Positions 44,401 through 53,002 of a stretch of DNA of 64,000 nt are shown piece after piece; positions within the stretch are counted from its first letter, which is position 1; each line of letters begins with the position of its first letter. The position numbers and the translations under genes are program-made. The notes under the pieces were generated by a model. It did no database searches, was not told the DNA's origin, and saw only the letters and a program-made list of their open reading frames with translations. This DNA comes from JAJUJL01 sp041736465 (GTDB lineage Bacteria > Chloroflexota > Anaerolineae > Anaerolineales > UBA4823): the NCBI GenBank assembly GCA_041736465.1, contig JBGSTO010000706.1, forward strand, positions 9,985 through 73,984, written 5' to 3'.

Positions 44401-45690
44401 CATATTGCCGTGCACGAACTTGGTGTAATCGGCGCACGGCGGGTTGACGCAGGGGGCGGGCGAGTCCCAGGCGTCCTCGGGCGTATCGGTAGCAGAGTTG
44501 CCCTCTGGAGCGCCATCCAGACCCAGCAGGTAGCTGTCTTTGTTTTGGCGGAGTTTGGCGATGCCCAGCACCTTCTCCAGGTCGGCTTCTCCGTAAAATG
44601 CAGAGCTGACCGCCTCGATGGTGAACGGTCCGATCCACCCCGCTGGAAAACCGGCGTATTCTGGGTTGATGCGCCAGTAGTAGACGCCCGCCGCCAGGCT
44701 GGGTGAAGGTTTAAAATAGGTGCTGGTCAGGAACTGGTCGAACAGAGGTGTGGCAAAATCGGCGGCGTCATCAAGCTGGAAGCGATAGCGGCTCGCTCCT
44801 GCTGAAGCCCTCCAGCTCAGTGACAGGGTGCTGGTTTCGACGCGCGCGCCGCTCTCGGGTGTGATGTAGGTAGAAGGCTGGACGGGATTGGGTGTGCCAG
44901 GGGTCAGGTGGCTGGCGGGGTAGTTGGCCCACACCTGTAAGCCGAACCCCGGCGCTCCGGGGTAGCGCCCCAGCGACTCATTCGGCTCGAGAATATCGCT
45001 CTCGCTGATGTCGCCGAGCCCGTTCTCAAAACTGGCAGCCTGTCCGGATCCCCACAGCCCGGCGCTGACTGCATTAGCCCCGGCAGAATCTGAGAAGCCT
45101 CCCCAGGCAAGGAAATCGGCGATGTGCGCCGGATCCAGCCCGCCGCTGCGGTAAAGAGCTGTCTGCCCGGCTGCATCGGGAAAGATATCGGTCATGCCGG
45201 CAGGGGTGTGCAGGTGGATGACGCCGTCCGAAGGATCGTATTCGTCTGCCCCGGCGCCGGCGCCGTCAAAGTGGATCAATAGAAAAGTACCCTTCGGCAC
45301 GGCAGTCAGTGCGGCTGGCAGGGTGTAAACTTGCCCAAGCTCATTGGTGACTTTCCAGCCTGCCATATTGAGCGTTGGCAGGGCACCTGGTGCGAGCGGC
45401 TGCTCAGCCGCCGGGGCGGACTGGCTGCTGCTTGCGGCCCGCACCACCACCGGCAGGTACAGGTGCTGCATCTGCTGGTCGACGTACAGCTCTACCCAGG
45501 CGTAGCCATCGACAGAGGGCTTGGGCATGACCTCGTTCAGCACAGCGAACAGCTCTCCCACGCTGAATTGGGCTGCTTCTACCCGCACGGGTACGGCTGT
45601 TTGCCGGGCAGCCTCTCCGCTGCCAGAGAACAGCAAGATCACCCCCAGGCAGAAGCCCAGGAGTACGTGCTTGATCCATTGGATTTTCAT
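41407..45690 (-). CDS. Large secreted multidomain protein (LTD, C39-like, VWA)
   Basis: 1427 residues with a Sec signal peptide (HVLLGFCLGVILLFSGSGEA). In order: a lamin-tail-like domain (about 105-215; LNMAGWKVTNELGQVYTLP), an Fn3/FN-like beta domain (about 275-365), a C39-type fold with Cys at about 432 (MYCVRASARM) and His at about 535 (GHMMVIDGY), Ca-binding thrombospondin-3-type repeats (DSDGDGIMDFDEA ... DFDNDNDGSPEG, 590-675), and a VWA domain with DRSGSM at about 812 and LLSDGW. AAAGGAG precedes the start. It probably acts outside the cell in adhesion or processing. The combination is unusual. Confidence 0.75.
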   Translation of the reverse strand: MKIQWIKHVLLGFCLGVILLFSGSGEAARQTAVPVRVEAAQFSVGELFAVLNEVMPKPSVDGYAWVELYVDQQMQHLYLPVVVRAASSSQSAPAAEQPLAPGALPTLNMAGWKVTNELGQVYTLPAALTAVPKGTFLLIHFDGAGAGADEYDPSDGVIHLHTPAGMTDIFPDAAGQTALYRSGGLDPAHIADFLAWGGFSDSAGANAVSAGLWGSGQAASFENGLGDISESDILEPNESLGRYPGAPGFGLQVWANYPASHLTPGTPNPVQPSTYITPESGARVETSTLSLSWRASAGASRYRFQLDDAADFATPLFDQFLTSTYFKPSPSLAAGVYYWRINPEYAGFPAGWIGPFTIEAVSSAFYGEADLEKVLGIAKLRQNKDSYLLGLDGAPEGNSATDTPEDAWDSPAPCVNPPCADYTKFVHGNMYCVRASARMVASWYNTSPGDVLSMDRLSYYILEEWTGNTNPGSNDSNPDNDLGYNRGMWYPGEEDEIFAWALNLGTYSTLGGKPAFADIIIWIDADRPIMFRRPGHMMVIDGYRQTDSGDQFLHVLDPDQPPDLERWQDYDTQTIDGYWVGPASGTSRHDEASVSTDSDGDGIMDFDEARRFFTGVYDSDSDNDWVLDKQDMREYVFDAAGNYNHRGSDWDGDGLRKELDFDNDNDGSPEGCEDTNYNGIFEAGLGETDNLNASSQQACVPVFDILYPLKTVPENAGEHSSPDKILVQVSTAAPAGWTLSLAPGDFSVQVGANSGDVLSLYTASDTTFLVVNPPAQSSADYYDLQVELSGSGSDLEMSAVYYLPKTPKDEVIVLDRSGSMLSDDKIGAAQNAASAFVDFLSDGDYVGVTSFANSASTDFGLTEIAPDTTTRQDAIAAIDGLSAGGSTALGQGVQTGHSLLTGSGIPDHDWSLVLLSDGWENVPPYWADIAPTVTDVVIHTVALGEDADTALLQSIAGARHGNYFFVDVIAPVASLGGLPEAGPPLDMPDTLPNRLADAYLSVGELTHGYQRLAALQGPAQEPTVLQVAVPDGVPEAVFAINWNDPAGYLTLRLIDPGGAAVKPDAEYRSDTHHQLRVLNPKAGTWQVAISMLKPSLEYHFTLSGRSNTTLIAAVGGDPDERVVGTPVPIYGVLSDYKPIPGADVFALVAGTGVVPGEESVNGSLIMRLYDDGAHGDGKAGDGWYADTLYSVSVPGSYMVKVVASGVNNSGETFLRYASTGFNVLRRAAYIWKTDLDSRLAFEKLISQAGMLVDTVHMGEVEKTSFFPYDVIVIGPDTGSLSSWGTPEAVSAVVNSQRGVLGIGEGGYAFFGQIKLQIGYPQGAHGAGTAISWLDGGDLIWSQPYFLIPLPKDPLVLYRTLNPRVDIYVGAEPSGVEIFGLNDADSTYANLLMENRIYMLWGFNGNPSIMNETGQKLFINSLYRLIYR

Positions 45691-45960
45691 CGCCCACTCC
45701 TTTACTTAGGTGACAGGCGCATGCAAAGGCCGCCTGCCTGAGTTTTACGCCCTGCCCCTAATTGGGCAGCTGAGGCGCTTTAATGGTCATATTGGCGGTT
45801 GGATATCGCTATACGATTGCAGCAGACGCACCGGCTAAATTACCAACATTTAGAAATGCGTTTAATCAATCACATCCCCCATGTAAGAGTGAAACAGTTC
45901 TACTTATGATTATATAGAAAGATTCGAAGGAATCAATGATCTGTTTCGCCTATTACTGCT
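45691..45960 (-). other. Leader/intergenic region of the large secreted protein gene
   Basis: I see no gene. A small hairpin (CTGCCC at 45752-45757, GGGCAG at 45764-45769) lies about 60 bases before the start; I do not recognise a known riboswitch and found no convincing promoter. Confidence 0.4.
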
Positions 45961-46010
45961 TAAAAAAACAGGGCCTGCAGATGGCAGTTCGATCGCCATT
46001 CGCAGACCCT
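45961..46010 (-). terminator. Terminator of the MFS efflux gene
   Basis: An imperfect 15-bp stem (45971-45985 with 45995-46009) is followed on the minus strand by TTTTTTT (complement of 45962-45968), 22 bases past the MFS stop. Confidence 0.75.
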
Positions 46011-46031
46011 CGCTTGGAGAGCGGTTTCGGG

Positions 46032-47435
46032 CTAATGCGTACCAGAGCCGCGCGCCAGACCGGCTGGCAGCGCTTCTTCCTTTCCGGGTTTGATATAAAT
46101 CAGGCTGATCACCAGCAGAACTGCCATGAGCAGACCCCCTAGCAGGAACGGCGCGGTGGAGCCCAGCCCCTGGAAGATTGCCCCGCCGATCAACGGAGCG
46201 ATGGCATTGGCGCCACTCAAGAATGCGGCGGAGATACCCAGCATGCCGCCTACCTCGCTGCGACCGATGCGCTTGGTAATCAGGCTGTTGATGCTGGGCT
46301 GCAGGACGCCGCCGCCGATGGCTGCCGGGATCATGGCGACCAGTATCCATGCCAGCCCCAGCCAACCTTTTTCATCATCGGGCGGCAGTTCCACCGCCAG
46401 GTTTTGGGTGGTTGGGTTTTCGTGCGTGCGGAAATCGCCGCTGGCGTTCAGCTCTGCTTCCAGTGCGGCGCGCGAATAGGATGGCAGCGGCTGGCGCGGC
46501 GTGAGCGCGGCCATGCTCAGCCCAATTGTCAGGGCTGCCAGACCGGTGTAAATCAACCGACGGTCGCCAAACCTGCGGCTCCAGGGGCCGATAAAGCCGC
46601 CCTGCACGGCAACCACCAAGATCCCCACGAACACAAAAATGATGGCGTTGCCGGAAGCGTTCATCCCCATGCGGTTGAGGGTGAACAGCGCCAGCAGCTG
46701 CTCGAAGCCGCCGAACGCGACCTGTTGGGAGAACATCAGCACCAGCAGTAAACCTACTGCAGGATGGCGCAGCGCCTGAAGCATGGCGTCGATAGAAAAG
46801 GCCTTCCGGCTGCTGGCGCCACGCTGCTCGGCAGGCAGCGACTCTTCCAGCCAAAACCAGGTAAGCAGCACCGAAAGCAGGGAAAAGCCGGCGGCTACGA
46901 ATGCCGGTACGCGGTAATCGTTGCCGCTCAATGCCAGCGAAAGGAAGGCAATCACCGGACCGACGACGAAGCCCAGGCCAAATGCAGCGCCCACCAGGCC
47001 CAGGCCCTGGGTGCGGGTCTTCTCGGAGGTATTGTCGGTGATGACTGCTTGCGCGGTGGAGATATTCGCGCCAGAAATGCCGTCGATGATGCGCGCCGCA
47101 AACAGCAGCCACAATGAATTGGCAAAACCCAGCAGGAGAAAGCCCAGGAAAGTGCCGATCTGGCTGATCACCAGCACCGGTTTGCGCCCGTAGCGGTCTG
47201 AAAGGCGACCCAGCAGCGGCGCGCCGATGAACTGCATCACCGGGTAAGCTGCCCCTAACAGCCCGATCGTTATGGCATTGGCTCCGAAAGATGTCGCATA
47301 CAGCGGCATCAAGGGGATGATGATCGTCAGGCCTAACAGGTCTACCAGTATGATCACAAATACCGGCAGAATTTTTTTGAAATCCAGGCGCTCCTCGGAT
47401 GGGGAGGCAATGTTAGATTGTGTAGGATTTGACAT
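46032..47435 (-). CDS. MFS multidrug-type efflux transporter
   Basis: 467 residues, about 12 membrane segments. GAPLLGRLSDRYGRKPVLVIS is the loop 2-3 motif A of drug:H+ antiporters, and LVGAAFGLGFVVGPVIAF is antiporter motif C, so export is the likely direction (TetA/Bmr-like). A hydrophilic insert of about 45 residues occurs between helices 8 and 9 (PRQPLPSYSRAALEAELNAS). A consensus promoter and operator precede it. No cognate repressor gene lies alongside, so the regulator is encoded elsewhere. Confidence 0.88.
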   Translation of the reverse strand: MSNPTQSNIASPSEERLDFKKILPVFVIILVDLLGLTIIIPLMPLYATSFGANAITIGLLGAAYPVMQFIGAPLLGRLSDRYGRKPVLVISQIGTFLGFLLLGFANSLWLLFAARIIDGISGANISTAQAVITDNTSEKTRTQGLGLVGAAFGLGFVVGPVIAFLSLALSGNDYRVPAFVAAGFSLLSVLLTWFWLEESLPAEQRGASSRKAFSIDAMLQALRHPAVGLLLVLMFSQQVAFGGFEQLLALFTLNRMGMNASGNAIIFVFVGILVVAVQGGFIGPWSRRFGDRRLIYTGLAALTIGLSMAALTPRQPLPSYSRAALEAELNASGDFRTHENPTTQNLAVELPPDDEKGWLGLAWILVAMIPAAIGGGVLQPSINSLITKRIGRSEVGGMLGISAAFLSGANAIAPLIGGAIFQGLGSTAPFLLGGLLMAVLLVISLIYIKPGKEEALPAGLARGSGTH

Positions 47436-47452
47436 GCGAATCAGTGTTAAAT

Positions 47453-47505
47453 AGTCAATATTGACTGCGGGGCGGGATTATACTGCCCCGAAAGATGCCT
47501 GTCAA
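47453..47505 (-). promoter_or_regulatory. Consensus promoter and operator of the MFS efflux gene
   Basis: On the minus strand: TTGACA (47500-47505), exactly 17 bases, TATAAT (47477-47482), a perfect sigma-70 promoter. The perfect palindrome AGTCAATATTGACT (47453-47466) starts about 10 bases after the -10, covering the start region. The -35 overlaps the stop codon of the patatin gene. A repressor-controlled gene is the natural reading. Confidence 0.85.
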
Positions 47506-48407
47506 GCTGGCCCGCTGCCCAGGCGTTTCATGCCTCCCAATATTTCGCGGGCGCGATCCACGCCTGCCTGCAGCGAGCGCTGGATAGCTGCCTGTGAAAA
47601 GTCCAGCGTATCCCCTAACGCTTCCTGGGGCGAGATGATCTTGCATTCGTAATACTTGTACGGGCGACCGGAGGGGTGATAAAGGGTCACCCCCTGCGCC
47701 TCTGCCTGTTTCACCAGGTGGTTGATGCGCAGGAATTCGCGCACATCGCTGGCGAACAGCTCGTCCAGCAGGATATCCAGGGTGCGCAGACCAATTTTGG
47801 CGATGTCTTTAGGGGAGACAGGCAGTGCGCTGAACTGCTCAGGATTGCAGTTGATGATCACGATCTCACTGGGACCGGCATCCAGCACATCGCCGATAGG
47901 GCTGATATTGCGCACACCGCCATCCACCATGCTCAGGTGCTGTTCGGAGATATCCACCGGTTCCCAGATGATGGGCATCACTGTGGAAGCCAGGATGGCT
48001 TTTTCCAGGTTGGGATCGTGGGCGCGAAATTCAACGTACTCGCCGCTGACCAGCGATACCGTCCCCACCCGCAGATCGGCGCGGATGCGCTGCGGTTCGA
48101 ACTCCTGGTGCAGCAGGCGCTGCAGGGGCTGGTTGCCGTAGAAGGATTTTGCGCCGAGCAGCAGCCGGATCACGGAGATCAAATTGAAACCGCCGGTGTA
48201 GACCTGGTCGTTGGTTATCGTGTTCCAGATCTCCATCAGGCGGGCATACTTTTCCATCGCCAGCATGGCGCCGTTCAGGGCGCCGACCGAGACGCCGGCG
48301 ATGATATCCCAGCGGTAGCCCTTGACTTCGCGGGCATAGCGTTCTGCCCCTGCCTGAAAGGCGCCTTTAGCGCCGCCGCCGCTGAGCACAAGTGCAGTCT
48401 TTTTCAC
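47502..48407 (-). CDS. Patatin-like phospholipase
   Basis: Lipid acyl hydrolase of the RssA type. Oxyanion loop SGGGAKG (residues 9-15), nucleophile elbow GVSVG with Ser40, and the dyad Asp in MVDGGVRN. The GTG at 48407 is chosen because GGAGGAGC lies six bases before it and it gives the family-like start VKKTALVLSGG; the frame is open to 48431. The 301 residues fit. It shares the strand with the MFS gene, whose promoter begins at its stop. Confidence 0.88.
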   Translation of the reverse strand: MKKTALVLSGGGAKGAFQAGAERYAREVKGYRWDIIAGVSVGALNGAMLAMEKYARLMEIWNTITNDQVYTGGFNLISVIRLLLGAKSFYGNQPLQRLLHQEFEPQRIRADLRVGTVSLVSGEYVEFRAHDPNLEKAILASTVMPIIWEPVDISEQHLSMVDGGVRNISPIGDVLDAGPSEIVIINCNPEQFSALPVSPKDIAKIGLRTLDILLDELFASDVREFLRINHLVKQAEAQGVTLYHPSGRPYKYYECKIISPQEALGDTLDFSQAAIQRSLQAGVDRAREILGGMKRLGSGPA

Positions 48408-48436
48408 AACAGCTCCTCCATCCGCTGGCAAACTTC

Positions 48437-48569
48437 AAAACAGCCCTGCGGCAGGACTGCCCTCAGACCTGGTCGATTGCCCGACCAGACAGTGAGGCTG
48501 GTCGGGCAACACTTGTGCCGGCATCCATGCCCACCAGTCTGCTGGCAGGTTCATACCGCAGGGCTGTTT
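48437..48569 (-). repeat. Nested inverted repeats upstream of the patatin gene
   Basis: Outer arms AAACAGCCCTGCGG (48438-48451) and CCGCAGGGCTGTTT (48556-48569) are perfect inverted complements 104 bases apart. Inside, TTGCCCGACCAG (48477-48488) pairs with CTGGTCGGGCAA (48498-48509). A third CTGGTCG (48469-48475) can pair with the same CGACCAG (48482-48488), so two exclusive folds exist. The gap between the penicillin-acylase and patatin genes is otherwise empty. It may be a leader RNA, a terminator or a small mobile element. Confidence 0.6.
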
Positions 48570-48608
48570 GCAGTTAATGCAAGAGCCGTGCCGCCTGCGT
48601 GCTGCTCG

Positions 48609-51131
48609 TTACCTGGGTTCCAGGGTCAAGATGTCATGCGGGCCGCCCTCCACCTGCTGCCGTTCCCAGTTGGAAGCGTGGTAGCGGAAGTTGCGCCAGT
48701 CGTCGATGAAGTGATCGTAAGTGGGGTGCAGCGGGTGACCGCTCTGACCCAGGCTGTGGATCATGCGCGAGTTGCCCAAATTGCCCAGGTCGATCACCTG
48801 GCGCAGCGCCGGTATGCAGGTCACCTCGTAGCCGCGGGTCGCGTTCCAGCAGGTTTTCTGCGGCACCGACTCGCTGCCGTTGGTGGGGAAAGGCCCGCGA
48901 TTGAAGATATCCTCGATCAGTTTGATGCCCGATCTGCCCAGGGTGGCGTGGCGGTAAAAGATGGTGTGCAAATCGCCCCACCGCCATTGGTTCAGATCGG
49001 CACCAAAGCGCTCCAGCCCCTCGGCATAGGCGGCTTCGAACGAACTCTTAAGGACATCGTCGCGCGTCTCGAGCGCTTCGTTGCTGTCCAGCTGATCCCA
49101 CCAGGCCTTTCCGGGCTGCTGCAGTAGGAAGTACATGGCGTCCGAGATTTCGTGGCTGCCGCTGGGGCGGAAAACCGCCGGCACCTGGTCGGTATAGGTG
49201 TCTGCCAGCAGGTGCTTCCAGAAGATGTTGAACAGCGCCGCCTCGGGGCTGTCCATTTTCATCTGCGCGTCCCAGCCCAGCAGGCGGTCGCGCCCTGCGG
49301 CGACTGCGGGGTCGTCGAAGGACAGCTCCTTCAGGTAGGGAATGATCTCCAGCGCCGATAGGCTCTGGTTGTCTGTCTGGATCGCTATCATGTCGTCTAC
49401 GGTGATGCCGTCGCCGTCGCCTTCGATCAGGCTGGTGATGCGCTGCGCCCGCTGCCCGCGGTCGTGGCTGGTGTTCAGCAGGTAAGGATACTCATCGTAG
49501 CGCACCTGCGGGTTGTTGGCGGTGGCAATGAAGCCGCGCTCCGGATTGAAAGCCTTGGGCATCTCTTCGTAAGGGATAAACCCGTCCCAGATGTAATCGT
49601 CGTTCCAGCCCGGCACCGGCAGCGAGCCATCGCCTCCCGCCCGGACGGGCACCTTGCCGGGCAGCACGTAGCCGATATTGCCATCCACGTCGGCGTACAG
49701 CCAGTTCTGCTTGCCGGCGTCGAAATAGCTCAGGGCGTTAACGAAATCGTCCCAGTTCTGCGCCCGGTTGACCATCTGTAAAGCGCGTACCGACTGCACC
49801 GGCTCCAGCGCCGTCCAGGCAAAGGATAGGGCATACAACTGGGCTTCTTCGCCATCATAAGAGAACGGTTTCTGGCTGACCATGTAGTCGCTGGCGATCA
49901 CGCCGTTGCGCGTGCTGCGCACGAAGAACACGGTAGGCTCAGCCTGCCCCTGCACCCGGATCTCTTCACGCCGGATGTCCATATCCACCCACTCGCCGTT
50001 GACTTCATACTGGTTGGGATTCTCGGGGTTGATGCGCTCGATGAACACGTCCTCGGCATCGAATGCGGCGTTGGTCAGCCCCCAGGCAATGCGGTCGTTG
50101 TGACCGATCAGGATGCCCGGCACTCCGGGCAGGGAGAAGCCGCGGAAGTTATACGGGCAGGTCTGGGTCTTCTCCTTGCAGTGCATGCCGATCTCGTACC
50201 ACAGCGCCGGGGCGTTGACCGACATGTGAGGATCGTTGGCAAGCAAGGGCTCGCCGGTGGTGGTGCGCTCCCCGGAGACCACGAAGCTGTTCGAGCCGCC
50301 GTTCAAGCCGAAACCCAATTCAGCCAGCATTGCCGGTTCTTTGGATAGTGCCTGGATATCCTGCCATAAGCCGGCGATCGTTTGCATCTCAGCCTGGCTG
50401 AAGGCGGGCTTCTGGCTGGCAGCGCCCTGCTCGATCAGCTCTTCGCTTTCCAGGATTGTGGGGCGGTCATCGCGGTATGCCGGGTTCAGGTCGTTGTAGC
50501 GATCCTGACCCACGGCTGCCAGCAGCTCGATGTTGCGGATGTCGTCGATGGGCTGCGATCCCTGATCGTAGATCATCATCTCGGCCCAAATCATCGCATC
50601 CACCGGCGTCCATGGTTCAACCTCGAATTTGACCCCCTGCACCCCCAGCAGGGCAAACTCCAATCCGAGCTGGGCCGGTTTGCGGTTGGAGATGTAGGCA
50701 TTGACGCCTGCGGTATAGGCATCGATCACGCCGCGGGTTTCTTCGTCCAGCATCTGGTAGGAGCGTGAGGTTACACCGTAGAAGTTGAAGTGCCGCAGGT
50801 AGCGGTCGGTTTCCAGTGTGTTGGCGCCGAAGACCTCTGAGAGCCGGCCGGCAGCCGTGCGCCGCTGGAATTCCATCTGCCAGAAGCGTTCCTGAGCGTG
50901 GACATAGCCCTGGGCGAAGAACAGGTCTTCGGAGGTGCTGGCATAGATGTGCGCCACCCCGTACTGGTCCCTGACGATCTCCACCTGCTGGCCGAGTCCC
51001 TGCAGGCGAACAGTGCCGCTGGTCTTCGGCATAGCCTGGCGGGTAAACCAGTACAAATAGCCGCCCACGGCAGAGGCCAGGACGGCGACGACTAAAACCA
51101 GTATCCCAATGACGCGAACAGTTCTGGACAT
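48609..51131 (-). CDS. Penicillin acylase family hydrolase (Ntn-type, S45)
   Basis: An exported N-terminal nucleophile amidase made as one precursor. Membrane anchor (VIGILVLVVAVLASAVGGYLYW), then the small-chain half with YGVAHIYASTSEDLFFAQGYVHAQERFWQME, and the autoprocessing site LNGGSNSFVV whose Ser280 becomes the nucleophile. The large-chain half shows LLANDPHMSV and GVPGILIGHNDRIAWGLTNA. Start at 51131 (MSRTVRVIG), following GGGAGGGAG. 840 residues match quorum-quenching acylases and penicillin G acylases; the true substrate is unknown. Confidence 0.9.
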   Translation of the reverse strand: MSRTVRVIGILVLVVAVLASAVGGYLYWFTRQAMPKTSGTVRLQGLGQQVEIVRDQYGVAHIYASTSEDLFFAQGYVHAQERFWQMEFQRRTAAGRLSEVFGANTLETDRYLRHFNFYGVTSRSYQMLDEETRGVIDAYTAGVNAYISNRKPAQLGLEFALLGVQGVKFEVEPWTPVDAMIWAEMMIYDQGSQPIDDIRNIELLAAVGQDRYNDLNPAYRDDRPTILESEELIEQGAASQKPAFSQAEMQTIAGLWQDIQALSKEPAMLAELGFGLNGGSNSFVVSGERTTTGEPLLANDPHMSVNAPALWYEIGMHCKEKTQTCPYNFRGFSLPGVPGILIGHNDRIAWGLTNAAFDAEDVFIERINPENPNQYEVNGEWVDMDIRREEIRVQGQAEPTVFFVRSTRNGVIASDYMVSQKPFSYDGEEAQLYALSFAWTALEPVQSVRALQMVNRAQNWDDFVNALSYFDAGKQNWLYADVDGNIGYVLPGKVPVRAGGDGSLPVPGWNDDYIWDGFIPYEEMPKAFNPERGFIATANNPQVRYDEYPYLLNTSHDRGQRAQRITSLIEGDGDGITVDDMIAIQTDNQSLSALEIIPYLKELSFDDPAVAAGRDRLLGWDAQMKMDSPEAALFNIFWKHLLADTYTDQVPAVFRPSGSHEISDAMYFLLQQPGKAWWDQLDSNEALETRDDVLKSSFEAAYAEGLERFGADLNQWRWGDLHTIFYRHATLGRSGIKLIEDIFNRGPFPTNGSESVPQKTCWNATRGYEVTCIPALRQVIDLGNLGNSRMIHSLGQSGHPLHPTYDHFIDDWRNFRYHASNWERQQVEGGPHDILTLEPR

Positions 51132-51275
51132 AGTGCTGCTCCCTCCCAATTCTCCCTGTGAATTTACCGGGCGATGGCGAGTCGCCCGGTCTGGTAGATA
51201 GAGATTCTATCAAATAAGCCCGGTAAATGGTCGCTTATTGCACTAATGAATTCCCACCAACCGCAAAGTTTGTTA

Positions 51276-52949
51276 TCACCGGCTCCCACGACCAGACCAG
51301 CGCGCCAGCCCGATTGCCAGCACCGAGAGCAAAATTCCGAGAGCGGCAGCCATCAAGATCTGGATCAGCGAGATGAATGCCATGAACAAGCTGGGAAAAT
51401 GAGGCAGCGTCCAACCGGCGGCGAAGCCGTTCAACCAGAAGCTTACCCACACCGGCAGCGACAGCAGGTAAATCACAGCCAGGGCTACCTCCAGGGTGGA
51501 GATGCCTGCCTGGATAGGCGGCTGGCGCAGGCTCTTCTGCCTCCAGGTATACACCAGCCAGGCGGCTGCCAGGGCCAGACCTGCCGTGATGGCGCTGTAG
51601 GCAATGATATCCCCCGCACTGACGACCGAGCTGAGTGAGTAGGTGCGCCCGTCAATCAGGGCATAGCGCATATTGAAGCCTGCCAGGTAGATCAGGCCAG
51701 CCGCCAGCAGCCACAGGCTCTGCTGGCGAGGCCGGCGCAGCAGCCAGATCAGCGGCAGCAGTGCGCCTGCCAGCGCGGGCAGCAGCCGCAGCAGCCGCTC
51801 CCGGTTCAGCCGCGATTGGCGGGCGTCATCCAGCGCCGACTGGTACACGGCGACGATATCGCCAACCCCGCTCGTACCTGGATTGAGCGGCGGGCTGTTG
51901 TCGCCGATCCCTTGCCGGTAGGCTGCCAGCAGCGCCGCCTGCTGGCTTTCCAGTGCTCCCGGCAGCGCGGTTTGCACGCTTTCGGGCAGGGAAAGCATAC
52001 CGTCGAGCACCCGCCCCTGGCTGGCTGCCGGCAGGTTAATGCCCAGCAGGGCTGCCAGCGTCGGAGCCACGTCCACCATGCGAATGTCATCGTGGTATCC
52101 GGGGCTAACCCCGGCGCCGGCAAGCACAAAAGGCTCGGTCAGCACCACGGTCTCTGTGCCGCCGTGCCCGCCGCGATCGATCTGCCCGTGATCGCTGAGT
52201 ACCAGGAGCGTGTCCTGGCTCAAGTCCAGGGTGGTGGCAATTTCAGCGATCAGGCTGTCGGCACGGCGGGCGGCTTCGTTCCAATGCGGATCGCGCGGGC
52301 CGCCCTCGTGGTGCCCGGCATAGTCCACCTGGTCGATGTGAATGAGCACCAGTTGGTAATCGCCTGATTGCAGCCAGGACAGCGCTGCATCCACCACCTG
52401 GCGGTCAGCCTGCTGGTCTTCGCCCGGGGTGTAAAAACTGGCGCTCACTGCCTGCTGTGGTACCAGCTTCTCGAACCAGTAGTAGGCTGAAATGGCGGTT
52501 TTTAGACCAGCTCGGTGAGCGGCCGAGAACAGGTTGTCCTGTGTCCAGGTGGGGATATCGTCATACTCCAGGTTGAACGCCGGGCCATCGCTCACATCGG
52601 GCCAGGCGCCTGTAAAGAGCACCGAATACCCGGGGGCAGAGTAGGATGGGGGACGGCTGCGCATTTCTCCCCAGGCGGCTTGCTGGCGAAGCTGGTTTAG
52701 ATAGGGCATAACCTGGGAGTCGGCGGCTGTATCGGCGCGCAGTGCGTCTACCAGGATGAATACCACCCGGCGCGAGGGCCTTTCAGCCGGGTCGTTGACC
52801 AGAGCGGCTCCGGCTGCGGGGGGCCTGTCTTTGAGCGGCGAGCGATAAGCATACAGCGAATCGATCAACCCTGTAGCCCAGAAATACGCACCGGCTGCCA
52901 GGGCAGCGCACACCAGCAGGCGAACGAGCAGAGCAGCTGAGTTTTTCAC
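51276..52949 (-). CDS. Alkaline phosphatase superfamily membrane enzyme (phosphodiesterase/phosphoethanolamine type)
   Basis: 557 residues. A membrane anchor (LVRLLVCAALAAGAYFWATGL), then an alkaline-phosphatase-fold domain: metal-binding FILVDALRADT (Asp68), the Ser/Thr-nucleophile region SYSAPGYSVLFTG, HIDQVDYAGHHEGG, and LVLSDHGQIDRGGHGG. Four or five hydrophobic helices make up the C-terminal third. This is the layout of type I phosphodiesterase/PigN-PigO-like enzymes. GTG 52949 follows GGGG; the open frame to 53042 overlaps the next gene and is not preferred. Confidence 0.78.
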   Translation of the reverse strand: MKNSAALLVRLLVCAALAAGAYFWATGLIDSLYAYRSPLKDRPPAAGAALVNDPAERPSRRVVFILVDALRADTAADSQVMPYLNQLRQQAAWGEMRSRPPSYSAPGYSVLFTGAWPDVSDGPAFNLEYDDIPTWTQDNLFSAAHRAGLKTAISAYYWFEKLVPQQAVSASFYTPGEDQQADRQVVDAALSWLQSGDYQLVLIHIDQVDYAGHHEGGPRDPHWNEAARRADSLIAEIATTLDLSQDTLLVLSDHGQIDRGGHGGTETVVLTEPFVLAGAGVSPGYHDDIRMVDVAPTLAALLGINLPAASQGRVLDGMLSLPESVQTALPGALESQQAALLAAYRQGIGDNSPPLNPGTSGVGDIVAVYQSALDDARQSRLNRERLLRLLPALAGALLPLIWLLRRPRQQSLWLLAAGLIYLAGFNMRYALIDGRTYSLSSVVSAGDIIAYSAITAGLALAAAWLVYTWRQKSLRQPPIQAGISTLEVALAVIYLLSLPVWVSFWLNGFAAGWTLPHFPSLFMAFISLIQILMAAALGILLSVLAIGLARWSGRGSR

Positions 52950-53002
52950 TTGTACCCCACGATCCCCAATCTTCCTACGGGTATTCGATCTCTCCGGGCG
53001 GG

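Noticed and set aside
45691..45900. Riboswitch (c-di-GMP or cobalamin type) before the large secreted protein gene
   Set aside because: Only a 6-bp hairpin is visible and none of the conserved cores I know is present.
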